Below are positions 52,721 through 63,219 of a stretch of DNA of 64,000 bases, piece by piece. Every line of letters starts with the position of its first letter. The stretch's first letter is position 1. The stretch spans positions 1 to 64,000 of the forward strand of contig NZ_JAFCNB010000013.1 of the NCBI RefSeq assembly GCF_017896165.1, written 5' to 3'. Under the pieces are notes generated by a model. It was not told the DNA's origin, made no database searches, and saw only the letters and a list, made by a program, of their open reading frames with translations. Source of the DNA: Microbispora oryzae (lineage in GTDB: Bacteria > Actinomycetota > Actinomycetes > Streptosporangiales > Streptosporangiaceae). Both the position numbers and the translations under genes were made by a program.

Positions 52721-52738
52721 CCTCGACATTGGTTGAGG
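52721..52738. promoter_or_regulatory. SoxR box upstream of soxR
   Basis: CCTCGACATTGGTTGAGG is an 18-bp palindrome-like site whose ends, CCTC(A/g)A and TTGAGG, agree with the SoxR operator core known from proteobacteria and Streptomyces. It lies 17 bp before the soxR start codon, so it should mediate autoregulation. The target is inferred; no other copy was noticed in the window. Confidence 0.75.
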
Positions 52739-52755
52739 TCGGCTAGCCTGAAGGC

Positions 52756-53328
52756 GTGACCGAGCCGTCCCGGGCCGAACCCTCTCTCACCGAGCAACAC
52801 CGAACCGAACAGGCCCGCACCGAACAGGCCCAAACCGAGGAGCCCCGCACCGCGCCGTCTCGTGCGGCGCGCGAGCTCACGGTCGGCGAGCTGGCCCGGC
52901 GCAGCGGCGTGCCGCACTCCGCCCTCCGCTTCTACGAGCAGCAGGGCCTGATCGCCAGCCGGCGTACGGCGGGCAACCAGCGCAGGTACGGCCGGGACGT
53001 GCTGCGGCGGGTGGCCTTCATCCGGGTGTCGCAGCGGGTGGGCATCCCGCTGGCGCGCATCAGGGACGCGCTCGCCCTGCTGCCCGAGGGGCGGACCCCC
53101 ACCCGGGACGACTGGGCCAGGGTCTCCCAGGGGTGGCGCGAGGACCTCGACGACCGCATCAGGCAGCTGGAGCGGCTGCGCGACCATCTGACGGACTGCA
53201 TCGGCTGCGGCTGCCTGTCGCTCGACCGGTGCGCCCTCGCGAACGGCTACGACCGGCTGGGCGCCGAAGGGCCGGGCCCGCGCCGGCTGCTCATTCCCGG
53301 CGCGCACACGCCGACGCCTGAGGACTGA
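52756..53328 (+). CDS. soxR: redox-sensitive MerR-family regulator SoxR
   Basis: This is a 190-residue regulator. The MerR HTH is ELTVGELARRSGVPHSALRF (residues 40-59), followed by a dimerisation helix and the [2Fe-2S] ligand cluster CIGCGCLSLDRC (Cys148, 151, 153, 159). In actinomycetes SoxR responds to redox-active metabolites and usually controls a small regulon. Residues 1-37 are an unusual Glu/Thr/Arg-rich extension with TEQ repeats. GTG 52756 is the only plausible start in frame and lies close behind a TAGCCT box. Confidence 0.93.
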   Translation: MTEPSRAEPSLTEQHRTEQARTEQAQTEEPRTAPSRAARELTVGELARRSGVPHSALRFYEQQGLIASRRTAGNQRRYGRDVLRRVAFIRVSQRVGIPLARIRDALALLPEGRTPTRDDWARVSQGWREDLDDRIRQLERLRDHLTDCIGCGCLSLDRCALANGYDRLGAEGPGPRRLLIPGAHTPTPED

Positions 53329-53402
53329 GGCGCCCGCCCGGGGTGACGGCTCAGTCGTCAGGCGTCTCAGGCTCCTCAGGGCCTCAGCCCTCTCAGAGCG
53401 TC

Positions 53403-55475
<2,073 letters not shown>

Positions 55476-55721
55476 ACCGAACTCCCACTTATCAATCGAA
55501 CACGCGTACGCAGCTTATCGCTACTCCCGTTTGTACGCGTACAAGCTTGCCAGGCGCAGCTGTGTGAATGGTCAAAGCCCCGTGATCCGCGTCACCCCCC
55601 GGGTCATTCCGCTCTCGGCGTACTCCCGCCATGGTTGGGAAGGTCGCCATCCGGTTAGATGTTGTCCCAAGTGACTGCGCCAACGTCCCCACAATCCGTG
55701 GGGCGACCCGAAAGGCGATAC

Positions 55722-55952
55722 GTGACTGGAGCTCTCGCCCCCATCAAGCCGCTGACGGCCCTGGACCGGTGCGACCGGTGCGGTGCTCAGGCCTACATCC
55801 GCGCGACCCTGCCCGTGGGTGGGGAGTTGCTGTTCTGCGCCCACCACGGGCGTCAGCACGTGACTGTGCTGCGCGACAAAGGTGCTGAGATCCAGGACGA
55901 GTCGGCCCGACTCAGTGAATCCCCCGCGTCCGCCCCTGAGGACGAACGCTGA
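55722..55952 (+). CDS. DUF7455-type small zinc protein
   Basis: This 76-residue protein has metal-binding CDRCGAQA and FCAHHGRQH, which together look like a one-zinc ribbon. It fits the actinobacterial family with LAPIKPLTALDRCDRCGA at the start and an acidic tail (ESPASAPEDER). GTG 55722 has GAAAGG upstream; an upstream TTG gives a non-conserved extension. It lies divergently from parE, an arrangement shared by many relatives. Function unknown. Confidence 0.8.
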   Translation: MTGALAPIKPLTALDRCDRCGAQAYIRATLPVGGELLFCAHHGRQHVTVLRDKGAEIQDESARLSESPASAPEDER

Positions 55953-56106
55953 CCATAGGACGGCGTGCCGGGTGAGCGATCACCTCGGCGCGCCGTCGTC
56001 ATACCTCACGTCCCCCGCGCGACGGCCACTCTGGGCGGTGCGGGCGGGACGCGATGTCGCGCCCCGTCCCGGCGGCCCGGTCTGATGCCCCGCTACGCTC
56101 TCTGAC

Positions 56107-56850
56107 GTGCTCATCCTGCTGCCGCCGTCCGAGGGGAAGGCCGAACGGGGAACCTCCCGGGTCCGCCGGCTCAGCTTTCCGGAGCTGAACTCCAACCGGG
56201 ACAAGGTCCTCGACGCGCTCGTGGCGCTCTGCCACACCTCCGAAGCCCGGGGCGTGCTCGGGCTGACGGAGGGCCAGGCCGAGGAGATCGAGCGCAACCG
56301 CGGCCTGCTCACCGCGCGCACGCTGCCTGCTGCGCGGCTCTATACCGGCGTCCTGTACGACAACCTTGGCCTGGGCACCTTGGCCCCCGAGGCCCGGCGG
56401 AGAGCCGACCGTCGGCTGGTGATCTTCTCGGGACTGTGGGGGCTGCTGCGGCCCGCCGACCGCGTGCCGCCGTACCGGCTCTCGATGGGCGTACGGCTGC
56501 CGCCCATGGGCGGCCTGGCCGCGTTCTGGCGCCCCTCGATCGCCGCCGTCCTCGATCAGTCGAAGGGGCTGGTGGTGGATCTGCGCTCGGCCACCTACGC
56601 CGCCGCGTGGCAGCCGGGCGAGCGGTCCGTGAGCGTACGGGTGCTGCGCGAGTCCGGCGGGACCCGGACCGTGGTCAGCCACATGGCGAAGGCGACCCGG
56701 GGCGCGGTGGCCCGCTCTCTCGTCGAGAGCCCGGAAAGACCGGAGACACCGCGGGATCTCGCGGCCGTGCTGACCGATCTGGGGCACCGGGTGGAGCTGA
56801 CCGGCCGGCGAGGCCGTCCGTGGACACTCGACGTGATCGTGACCGCCTGA
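56107..56850 (+). CDS. yaaA: YaaA/DUF328 peroxide-stress protein
   Basis: This 247-residue protein has the UPF0246 features: LILLPPSEGKAE at the N-terminus, then LYTGVLYDNLG, IFSGLWGLLRPADRVPPYRL and VVDLRSATYAA. In E. coli YaaA limits iron-dependent DNA damage during peroxide stress and binds DNA. GTG 56107 was chosen because the family starts directly at this motif. Convergent with the next gene. Confidence 0.9.
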   Translation: MLILLPPSEGKAERGTSRVRRLSFPELNSNRDKVLDALVALCHTSEARGVLGLTEGQAEEIERNRGLLTARTLPAARLYTGVLYDNLGLGTLAPEARRRADRRLVIFSGLWGLLRPADRVPPYRLSMGVRLPPMGGLAAFWRPSIAAVLDQSKGLVVDLRSATYAAAWQPGERSVSVRVLRESGGTRTVVSHMAKATRGAVARSLVESPERPETPRDLAAVLTDLGHRVELTGRRGRPWTLDVIVTA

Positions 56851-56920
56851 CCCGCGGAGATCCGGAAGACGGAGACGAAGGCACAAACCCTGAAGGACCG
56901 CCACAGCCAGATCGGCCGCC

Positions 56921-57895
56921 TCAGCCCGCGGCGAGCTTGAGACGGGAACAGGCCCGCCGGTAGTGCTGGCCGGGATCGCCCAGATGCGACCAGGGCAGCC
57001 GGCTGAAACGGCCCTCCGTCCTGGCCAGATGGCCGCGCGCCGGCCGGCGGAGGTCGGCCAGGTAGAAGGCCGCGCCGAACGCGTTGTGCGCCTCGATCGA
57101 CCGGGGATGGGCCGCGCCCGCTCCTCGGTCGGACCACCTCCCGGCGGCGGCGACGATCTCCCGCTGCGCGTCGAAGCTGAACCAGCCGCTGCGGGACATC
57201 GGCGTCCGGCCGGCCGCGGTGTGCTCGAAGTGAGCGAGCGGCACCAGCGCGGGGATCGGGCTGCCCTCGGGGGCGCGGGAGGCGAGGGCTCGGACGAAGG
57301 CGAGCATCTCGTGCGCGGTGCCACCCCAGTCGGGCGACAGCGTGACCATGCGGGCGTGGGCCGCCGGATAGAGCGAGGGCCAGCGGCGGGTGCATTCATA
57401 CCAGACGGAGTCCTTGTCGGCCCTGGGCCGGTCGAGCCCGAGAGCCAGCCACATCATGCACTCCCACGGCACCGGGTCGCCCGGCGCGAGGGCCGCGGCG
57501 GTCAGCAGCGGCTGCCGGGCGCGGTCCATGGCGGCGTGGAAGATCTGTAATCGGTCGGCCTGGACCGCCCTCGCCCGGATGTCGGGCTTCAACTGCCAGG
57601 CCTCCTCCAGCCGGGCCCGGCCCAGCCACAGCCACAGGTCTGGATTGTGCTGGTCGGCGACGACGAGGGCCTCCACGGAGCGACTGTCTCCGAGGACGGC
57701 GCGTGCCAGCGCCTCCACCCGCAGCGACCGGCGTTCCGGATCGCTCCTGCTCGCCGCCAGCGCGGTCGCTCCCGCGACCAGGTCACCCCGGCAGGCGGCG
57801 TCGACCGCCTGGTCGAGGATGACGTCCGCCCAAGGGCGGTCTGGGATCATTCGTGGCCCCCGAGCGCGCGCCCGATCCACTTCGATCACTCCCAT
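56921..57895 (-). CDS. hypothetical soluble protein, helical (TPR-like)
   Basis: This 324-residue protein is rich in Ala, Trp and Arg, with helical repeats of TPR-like spacing (DPERRSLRVEALARAVLGDS, ARARLEEAWQLKPD-like segments). The aromatic pattern WSHLGDPGQHYRRAC is near the C-terminus. No catalytic motif, signal peptide or TM was seen. ATG 57895 is the longer start; ATG 57850 is also possible. I do not recognise a named family. It lies upstream of rpoD on the same strand with a gap that includes a terminator hairpin. Confidence 0.6.
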   Translation of the reverse strand: MGVIEVDRARARGPRMIPDRPWADVILDQAVDAACRGDLVAGATALAASRSDPERRSLRVEALARAVLGDSRSVEALVVADQHNPDLWLWLGRARLEEAWQLKPDIRARAVQADRLQIFHAAMDRARQPLLTAAALAPGDPVPWECMMWLALGLDRPRADKDSVWYECTRRWPSLYPAAHARMVTLSPDWGGTAHEMLAFVRALASRAPEGSPIPALVPLAHFEHTAAGRTPMSRSGWFSFDAQREIVAAAGRWSDRGAGAAHPRSIEAHNAFGAAFYLADLRRPARGHLARTEGRFSRLPWSHLGDPGQHYRRACSRLKLAAG

Positions 57896-57975
57896 GAGGC
57901 GGGAGCCTAGGAGTGTCGAGGTTCGTGGCGCGCTACCACGAAGTTACAGCCTTGTTAAGTGTGCGCCCTAGATCA

Positions 57976-58008
57976 CGCCGCGTGGGGCCCTTCCCGCCCC
58001 CCGCGGCG
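57976..58008 (-). terminator. rpoD terminator hairpin
   Basis: CGCCGCG-GGGG (57976-57987) pairs with CCCC-CGCGGCG (57997-58008), with one unpaired T/C, just beyond the rpoD stop on the minus strand. Confidence 0.7.
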
Positions 58009-58019
58009 TCCGTTCCGCC

Positions 58020-59711
58020 TCAGTCGAGGTAGTCGCGCAGCACCTGCGAACGAGACGGGTGACGGAGCTTCGACATGGTCTTCGACTCGATCTGGCGGAT
58101 CCGTTCCCGGGTCACGCCGTAGACCTTGCCGATCTCGTCGAGCGTCTTCGGCTGGCCGTCGGTCAGGCCGAAGCGCATCGACACCACGCCCGCCTCCCGC
58201 TCCGACAGGGTGTCGAGCACGGAGTGCAGCTGCTCCTGCAGCAGCGTGAAGCTGACGGCGTCGGCCGGGACGATGGCCTCGGAGTCCTCGATGAGGTCAC
58301 CGAACTCGCTGTCACCCTCCTCGCCGAGCGGAGTGTGGAGGGAGATCGGCTCGCGGCCGTACTTCTGGACCTCGATCACCTTCTCAGGCGTCATGTCCAG
58401 CTCGCGGGCCAGCTCCTCCGGCGTGGGCTCCCGGCCGAGATCCTGCAGCATCTGCCGCTGGACCCGGGCCAGCTTGTTGATCACTTCGACCATGTGGACC
58501 GGGATGCGGATGGTCCGCGCCTGGTCGGCCATGGCCCGGGTGATCGCCTGCCGGATCCACCAGGTGGCGTACGTGGAGAACTTGTAGCCCTTGGTGTAGT
58601 CGAACTTCTCCACCGCCCGGATGAGACCCAGGTTGCCCTCCTGGATCAGGTCCAGGAACAGCATCCCGCGGCCGGTGTAACGCTTGGCCAGCGACACGAC
58701 CAGCCGGAGGTTGGCCTCAAGCAGGTGGTTCTTGGCGCGGCGGCCGTCCTCGGCGATCCACTCCAGCTCGGCGCGGACGTCGACCGGGAGGCTCTCGCCG
58801 TCGCTGGCGAGTTGCTCCTCGGCGAACAGCCCGGCCTCGATCCGCTTGGCCAGCTCGACCTCCTGCTCGGCGTTGAGCAGGGGGACCTTGCCGATCTGCT
58901 TGAGGTAGTCCTTGACCGGGTCGGCGGTGGCGCCGGCCGCCGCGACCTGGGCCACGGGAGCGTCGTCATCGTCGTCGGTGAGGATCAGCACCTCGTCCTC
59001 GGACTGGACGACGGCCTCACCCTTGGGCTCCTCGCCCTCGGCTTCGCCCTCGGTCTCCGCGTCGGCCTCGGTCTCGGTCTCCGCCTCGGCCTCGATCTCG
59101 ACGTCCTCGACCTCGATGTCGAAGTCCTCGATGTCGACCTCACCGTCGAGGTCGATGTCCTCCTCGTCGTCGACGACGTCGGACTTGGGCTTCGGGTCGG
59201 CCTTGGGGGCCTTGAGCTCCGGACCGTTCGCCGGAGCGGCCGGCTTGTCTCCGGCGGGCACGGCCTTCTTCGCCGGGGCGGGCTTGGCCGCCGGCTTGGA
59301 GGCCGGACCCGGCTTCGCCGCTGCGGGCTTGGCCGGGGCCTTCTTCGCCGCGGGTTTGGCAGGAGGCGCCGAGTCCGTCACCACTGCGGTGACGGTCTCC
59401 GGCTGAGTCTCCTTGGCCGCGGCGGATTTGGTTGACTTCTTGACGGGCGCGGTGGTGCGGCGCTTGGCTTGACCTCGTGACCGCTTGGGCGCCGCGGAGT
59501 CCGCCGCGGTGACCACGACGGTCACGCCCTCCTTGCTGAGGCTGCGCAGGAATCCAGCGGCGTGCGACAACGGGATGTCCGCTTCCTCGAAGGCTTTGCG
59601 GACATCCTCGGACTCGAGGAAACCCTGCGAGCGCCCGCGCTCGAGGAGCTGCTGGATCACTGGCTCGTTCAGCTCCGACGGCTTCGAGCGAGTCGAACTT
59701 GCAGGCGACAC
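58020..59711 (-). CDS. rpoD: principal RNA polymerase sigma factor (HrdB/SigA type)
   Basis: This 563-residue essential sigma factor has sigma region 1.2 ([20 protein letters not shown]), region 2 ([30 protein letters not shown]), region 3 ([16 protein letters not shown]) and region 4 ([20 protein letters not shown]). Residues about 65-175 are a Lys/Ala/Pro tract ([15 protein letters not shown]) and about 185-250 an acidic Glu/Asp/Thr tract, an unusual pair. GTG 59711 has GAGAGG upstream; GTG 59717 is an alternative. A terminator follows. Confidence 0.93.
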   Translation of the reverse strand: MSPASSTRSKPSELNEPVIQQLLERGRSQGFLESEDVRKAFEEADIPLSHAAGFLRSLSKEGVTVVVTAADSAAPKRSRGQAKRRTTAPVKKSTKSAAAKETQPETVTAVVTDSAPPAKPAAKKAPAKPAAAKPGPASKPAAKPAPAKKAVPAGDKPAAPANGPELKAPKADPKPKSDVVDDEEDIDLDGEVDIEDFDIEVEDVEIEAEAETETEADAETEGEAEGEEPKGEAVVQSEDEVLILTDDDDDAPVAQVAAAGATADPVKDYLKQIGKVPLLNAEQEVELAKRIEAGLFAEEQLASDGESLPVDVRAELEWIAEDGRRAKNHLLEANLRLVVSLAKRYTGRGMLFLDLIQEGNLGLIRAVEKFDYTKGYKFSTYATWWIRQAITRAMADQARTIRIPVHMVEVINKLARVQRQMLQDLGREPTPEELARELDMTPEKVIEVQKYGREPISLHTPLGEEGDSEFGDLIEDSEAIVPADAVSFTLLQEQLHSVLDTLSEREAGVVSMRFGLTDGQPKTLDEIGKVYGVTRERIRQIESKTMSKLRHPSRSQVLRDYLD

Positions 59712-59931
59712 GAACACCTCTCGAACGAACGCATGGCGAGAATGGACCCAGGTGTGCTTCTTCTTTTCCGGTGGTGAGGTCGCGCGGACCGCGACATGCC
59801 ATTGTGGCACGCCACGGCACGTGATTCGGCCGCGTCCCGCCGGTTGTTCCTCCACCCTAGGCCGACCGAGACACTAGTGCGTACGGAAGAGGGTCACCGA
59901 TACCCGAAAGCAACCGTTATGACTGTTTCAT

Positions 59932-62013
59932 TCAGTCACTCTTCGTGGTGGGTGGCACGTGCACCGCCAGGACCGTTACGTCATCATCCTGCTCATACCC
60001 AGACAACATCCGCTCCACCAGGAAATCAAGCAGCATATGCGGGCTGCTTACAACTTCCGGGGGAGCCTCGGCCACAACGGACGAAAGCTCCCGAAGCCCG
60101 GCGTCCAGGCCCCGCTTCCGGTTCTCCACCAGGCCGTCCGAGTAGAGCACCGCGGTGTGCCCCGGCGGCACGCAGAACCGGAACTGCTTGCGGCTGGTCG
60201 CCCAGCCGAGCGGCGTGCCCGGCTCCGTCTCGTGGAGCAGGCCGACTCCCTGCGGGGAGACCAGCAGCGGTGGCGGGTGCCCGGCCAGCGCGAGCGTCCC
60301 CTCGCCGGTCGCGGGCTCGACGACCATGTACGCCAGGGTCGTGACCTGCTCTTCCTCCTCGGTCGCCTCGAACACCCGGTCGAGGCCGGTCAGGACCGCC
60401 GCGGGCGGCGGGTTGGTCAGCGCGAGAGCGCGCATCGCGTTGCGGATGCGGCCCATCCCCGCCGCCGCCTTGACGCCCTTGCCCATGACGTCGCCGACCA
60501 CGGCCGCGACCCGGCCGTCCTGCAGCACGAACGCGTCGTACCAGTCGCCGCCGACCTGGACGTGGCGTGAGCCCGAGCGGAACCGCTGGGCCAGCACCAG
60601 TCCGCGGACCACCGGGAGCCGGTCGGGCAGCAGGCTGCGCTGCAGGGTCTCGGCGGTGCGGTGCTCGCGCTCGAACAGGGTGGCCCGCTCCACAGCGAGC
60701 GCGCACTGGCCGGCCAGGGCCTCCAGGAAGACGCCGTCCTCCTGGGAGATCTTCTGCGGGCGGGTGAAGGAGAACCTGAGCGCGCCGAGGGCGCGGCCGG
60801 CCGCGAGGAGCGGCAGCCCGACCCAGGCCCGCTCGTCGGTGCGCGCGAGGAACTCGTTGATCTGCTCCTCTTCGGCCCCGGCGTCCATGAGCTGGTTGCG
60901 CAGGACGTCGGTCGAGCCCGCGAAGACCGGTCGCCGGCTGTTCACCGCGAGGGTCATCACGTTGGAGTGGGTCAGCTCGATGTCGTCGCCGGGCGCGTCG
61001 GGGATGCCGCCGCTGTTGATGACCTTCAGGTTGCCCCGGTCGGGGTCGAGCAGGGCCACCGCGGAGTGGTCGGCCGCCAGGGCGGTGCGGCCGACGTCGA
61101 TGATGACCTGCACCACCTGCTCGACCGTGAGCGCCTCGGCCAGTATCGCCGTCGCGCCCTGGAGACGCGCCGTGCGCAGGGCGGCGGCGCCGAGCTGGTC
61201 GGTCAGCCGGCCGCGCATCTCCTCGGCCTCGCGCTGCGGGGTGACGTCGGTGTTGGCGCCGACCCACTCCACCACGCGGCCGTGCCGGATGATCGGGACG
61301 GCCCGCACCTCGAAGTGCCGGTAGCCGCTGGCCCGGGTGCGCACCCGGTAGCTCCACTCGAACATGGTCCGCCCGCGCAGCGCCTCACGCCACGCCTCCT
61401 CCGCCCCGGGACGGTCGTCGGGGTGGACGGCGTCGAGCCAGCCGTGGGCGAGGTACTCCTCCAGCCCCTGACCGGTGATCGCACGCCACTGCGGGGCGTC
61501 CTCCAGCACGGTGCCCGTGGGCGAGGTGATCCAGACGAGCTGCTGCTGCGACTCGACGAGTGAGCGGTAGCGCTCCTCGCTGCGCTGGAGGTCGTCCTCG
61601 CCGTTCTGACGCTCGGTCAGGTCGACGCCGAACATCGCGGCCCCGAGCGGGCCTTCCTGGCCGTGGATCGGGAAGAACGACACGACCCAGTGGCGCGTGT
61701 CGCCGTTCTCGGCGCGGATCCGGACCCGCTGGTCGGTGACCGGCAGCCCCTCGTCGGTGACGCGCCGCAGCGCCGAATCGATGATCGTGGTCAGGTCGGC
61801 GGACAGGATCTGGGCGGGCAGCCGCTCGATGTGGCGCTCGACGGGATGGCCCGTCAGCTCGGTGAACGTGGAGTTGACCCGGACGAACCGGCCGTCCGGA
61901 TCGAAAAATGCGAAGGCGAAAGGAGCCTCCGACATCAAGCCTCTGAAGAGGTCGGAGTCTGAGATGTCCAAACCGGACTCCCGGGGCCGGGGCACGGAGG
62001 TTTCGGCGCTCAT
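59932..62013 (-). CDS. PAS-PAS-GAF-SpoIIE (PP2C) phosphatase
   Basis: This is a 693-residue signalling phosphatase. Two PAS domains come first (EAPFAFAFFDPDGRFVRVNS, SLVESQQQLVWITSPTG), then a GAF domain (residues about 300-460, DERAWVGLPLLAAGRALGAL), then a SpoIIE-type PP2C domain with metal-binding GGDWYDAF and GDVMGKGVKAAAGM. There is no HATPase domain. Such proteins typically dephosphorylate anti-sigma-factor antagonists. ATG 62013 has GGAGGTG upstream. No cognate anti-sigma gene lies next to it; the neighbour rpoD is probably unrelated. Confidence 0.88.
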   Translation of the reverse strand: MSAETSVPRPRESGLDISDSDLFRGLMSEAPFAFAFFDPDGRFVRVNSTFTELTGHPVERHIERLPAQILSADLTTIIDSALRRVTDEGLPVTDQRVRIRAENGDTRHWVVSFFPIHGQEGPLGAAMFGVDLTERQNGEDDLQRSEERYRSLVESQQQLVWITSPTGTVLEDAPQWRAITGQGLEEYLAHGWLDAVHPDDRPGAEEAWREALRGRTMFEWSYRVRTRASGYRHFEVRAVPIIRHGRVVEWVGANTDVTPQREAEEMRGRLTDQLGAAALRTARLQGATAILAEALTVEQVVQVIIDVGRTALAADHSAVALLDPDRGNLKVINSGGIPDAPGDDIELTHSNVMTLAVNSRRPVFAGSTDVLRNQLMDAGAEEEQINEFLARTDERAWVGLPLLAAGRALGALRFSFTRPQKISQEDGVFLEALAGQCALAVERATLFEREHRTAETLQRSLLPDRLPVVRGLVLAQRFRSGSRHVQVGGDWYDAFVLQDGRVAAVVGDVMGKGVKAAAGMGRIRNAMRALALTNPPPAAVLTGLDRVFEATEEEEQVTTLAYMVVEPATGEGTLALAGHPPPLLVSPQGVGLLHETEPGTPLGWATSRKQFRFCVPPGHTAVLYSDGLVENRKRGLDAGLRELSSVVAEAPPEVVSSPHMLLDFLVERMLSGYEQDDDVTVLAVHVPPTTKSD

Positions 62014-62190
62014 GGTCGGCACCTCCGTCGCGTGCCAGGGTCTCCCACGAGGCACATCTCCATAACTGTGATTGGTAGCGCAGATCTGCCCTACATCATG
62101 GGTGATCGGCATGCGCGGACGGAAGCCCCGCCCGGCATGCGGTCAACGCATCCTGTCAAAAGACCGGCGCCTCGCGCAGGAAGATCCGGC

Positions 62191-62757
62191 CTACTTCTTG
62201 GCCGCCCGCTTCGCCTCCTGCTTGGTCGCGCGGACCAGCTCCAGGCTGGCGGAGTCCACGACGTCGGCCACCGACCGGTGCACTCCCTCCTCGCCGTACG
62301 GCCCCGCCGCCTCGCGCCATCCCTGCGGTCGGACGCCGGCCTGCTTGCCGAGCAGAGCGAGGAAGATCTGCGCCTTCTGCGTGCCGAAGCCGGGCAACCC
62401 CACCAGCCGGCGCAGCAGCTCGGCACCGTCGCCGACATCTTCCCACACCTTCTCCGCCGAGCCGCCGTAATGTTCGACGAGGTAGGCCGCGAGCCGCTGG
62501 ATGCGGGCCGCCATCGCTCCCGGGAACCTGTGCACGGCGGGCTTCGCCGACAGAAGGGCCGCGAACTCGGCAGGATCATAGGAGGCGATCTCGTGCGCGT
62601 CCAGGTCGTGGCCGAGCCTGGCCGCGATGGTGAACGGCCCCGCGAAGGCCCGTTCCAGCGGAATCTGCTGGTCGAGCAGCATGCCCATCATCAGGGCGAG
62701 CGGACTGCGGCCGAGCAGTTCGTCGGCCTCCGGTCGCTGGGCGAGCTGGATGTGCAT
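62191..62757 (-). CDS. HhH-GPD-family base-excision DNA repair protein
   Basis: This 188-residue protein is a helix-hairpin-helix DNA glycosylase fold protein (LMMGMLLDQQIPLERAF; LPGFGTQKAQIFLALLGKQ with the hairpin). It resembles the actinobacterial TIGR03252-type group with no assigned lesion. The tail is Lys/Ala-rich (ATKQEAKRAAKK). ATG 62757 was taken; a GTG two codons earlier is possible. Divergent from the next gene. Confidence 0.82.
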   Translation of the reverse strand: MHIQLAQRPEADELLGRSPLALMMGMLLDQQIPLERAFAGPFTIAARLGHDLDAHEIASYDPAEFAALLSAKPAVHRFPGAMAARIQRLAAYLVEHYGGSAEKVWEDVGDGAELLRRLVGLPGFGTQKAQIFLALLGKQAGVRPQGWREAAGPYGEEGVHRSVADVVDSASLELVRATKQEAKRAAKK

Positions 62758-62856
62758 GTGCACCAGCTTGGCATGCGGGCCCCTGGAGGGTTGACAGTCC
62801 GGCGGAAAGATGTGGAATAAGGGGCGGCAGGTCCCCATTCAGCGAGGAATGCGTCC

Positions 62857-63111
62857 ATGCCCGTACTCGCACCGCGCATCAGTGGCGGCCCCTCACCGGA
62901 GCCGGAGCTACGTGAACTGGTGGAACTCGTGACGGCCCGGCTGGCCGCGGAGTTCCTGTCCGTCCCCCTCATCGTCGTCGACCGCTGTGTGTCGGACGCC
63001 TGGGTGTGCGGGGCGCACCTCGGGCTCACCGTCACACCTGAGATCGCCGAGCGGCTCGCCCGCGAACGTCTGCTCGGCGTGGTCAACTCGGCGCCGCCGT
63101 CCCGCGTGTGA
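62857..63111 (+). CDS. 84-residue hypothetical protein
   Basis: This small protein has a helical pattern (ELRELVELVTARLAAEFLSV) and two Cys (DRCVSDAWVCGAHLG). It is reminiscent of small three-helix proteins such as DUF3562-like ones, but I cannot assign it. A GCGAGGA-like site precedes ATG 62857. It may form an operon with the truncated gene downstream, separated by 108 bp. Confidence 0.6.
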   Translation: MPVLAPRISGGPSPEPELRELVELVTARLAAEFLSVPLIVVDRCVSDAWVCGAHLGLTVTPEIAERLARERLLGVVNSAPPSRV

Positions 63112-63219
63112 GATCGTCGGTCCCGCACATAACGGGGAAGTCACCGGCCCGCGTTCCCGATGTTGTTCGCGTCGGGAATGCGAGAAGGTGGTGACTGTGA
63201 GCGAGCGAAGCGAGATCAC

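Noticed and set aside
57896-57975. Possible small gene between the hypothetical gene and rpoD
   Set aside because: No open frame with a ribosome-binding site; the segment is part of the terminator and promoter region.
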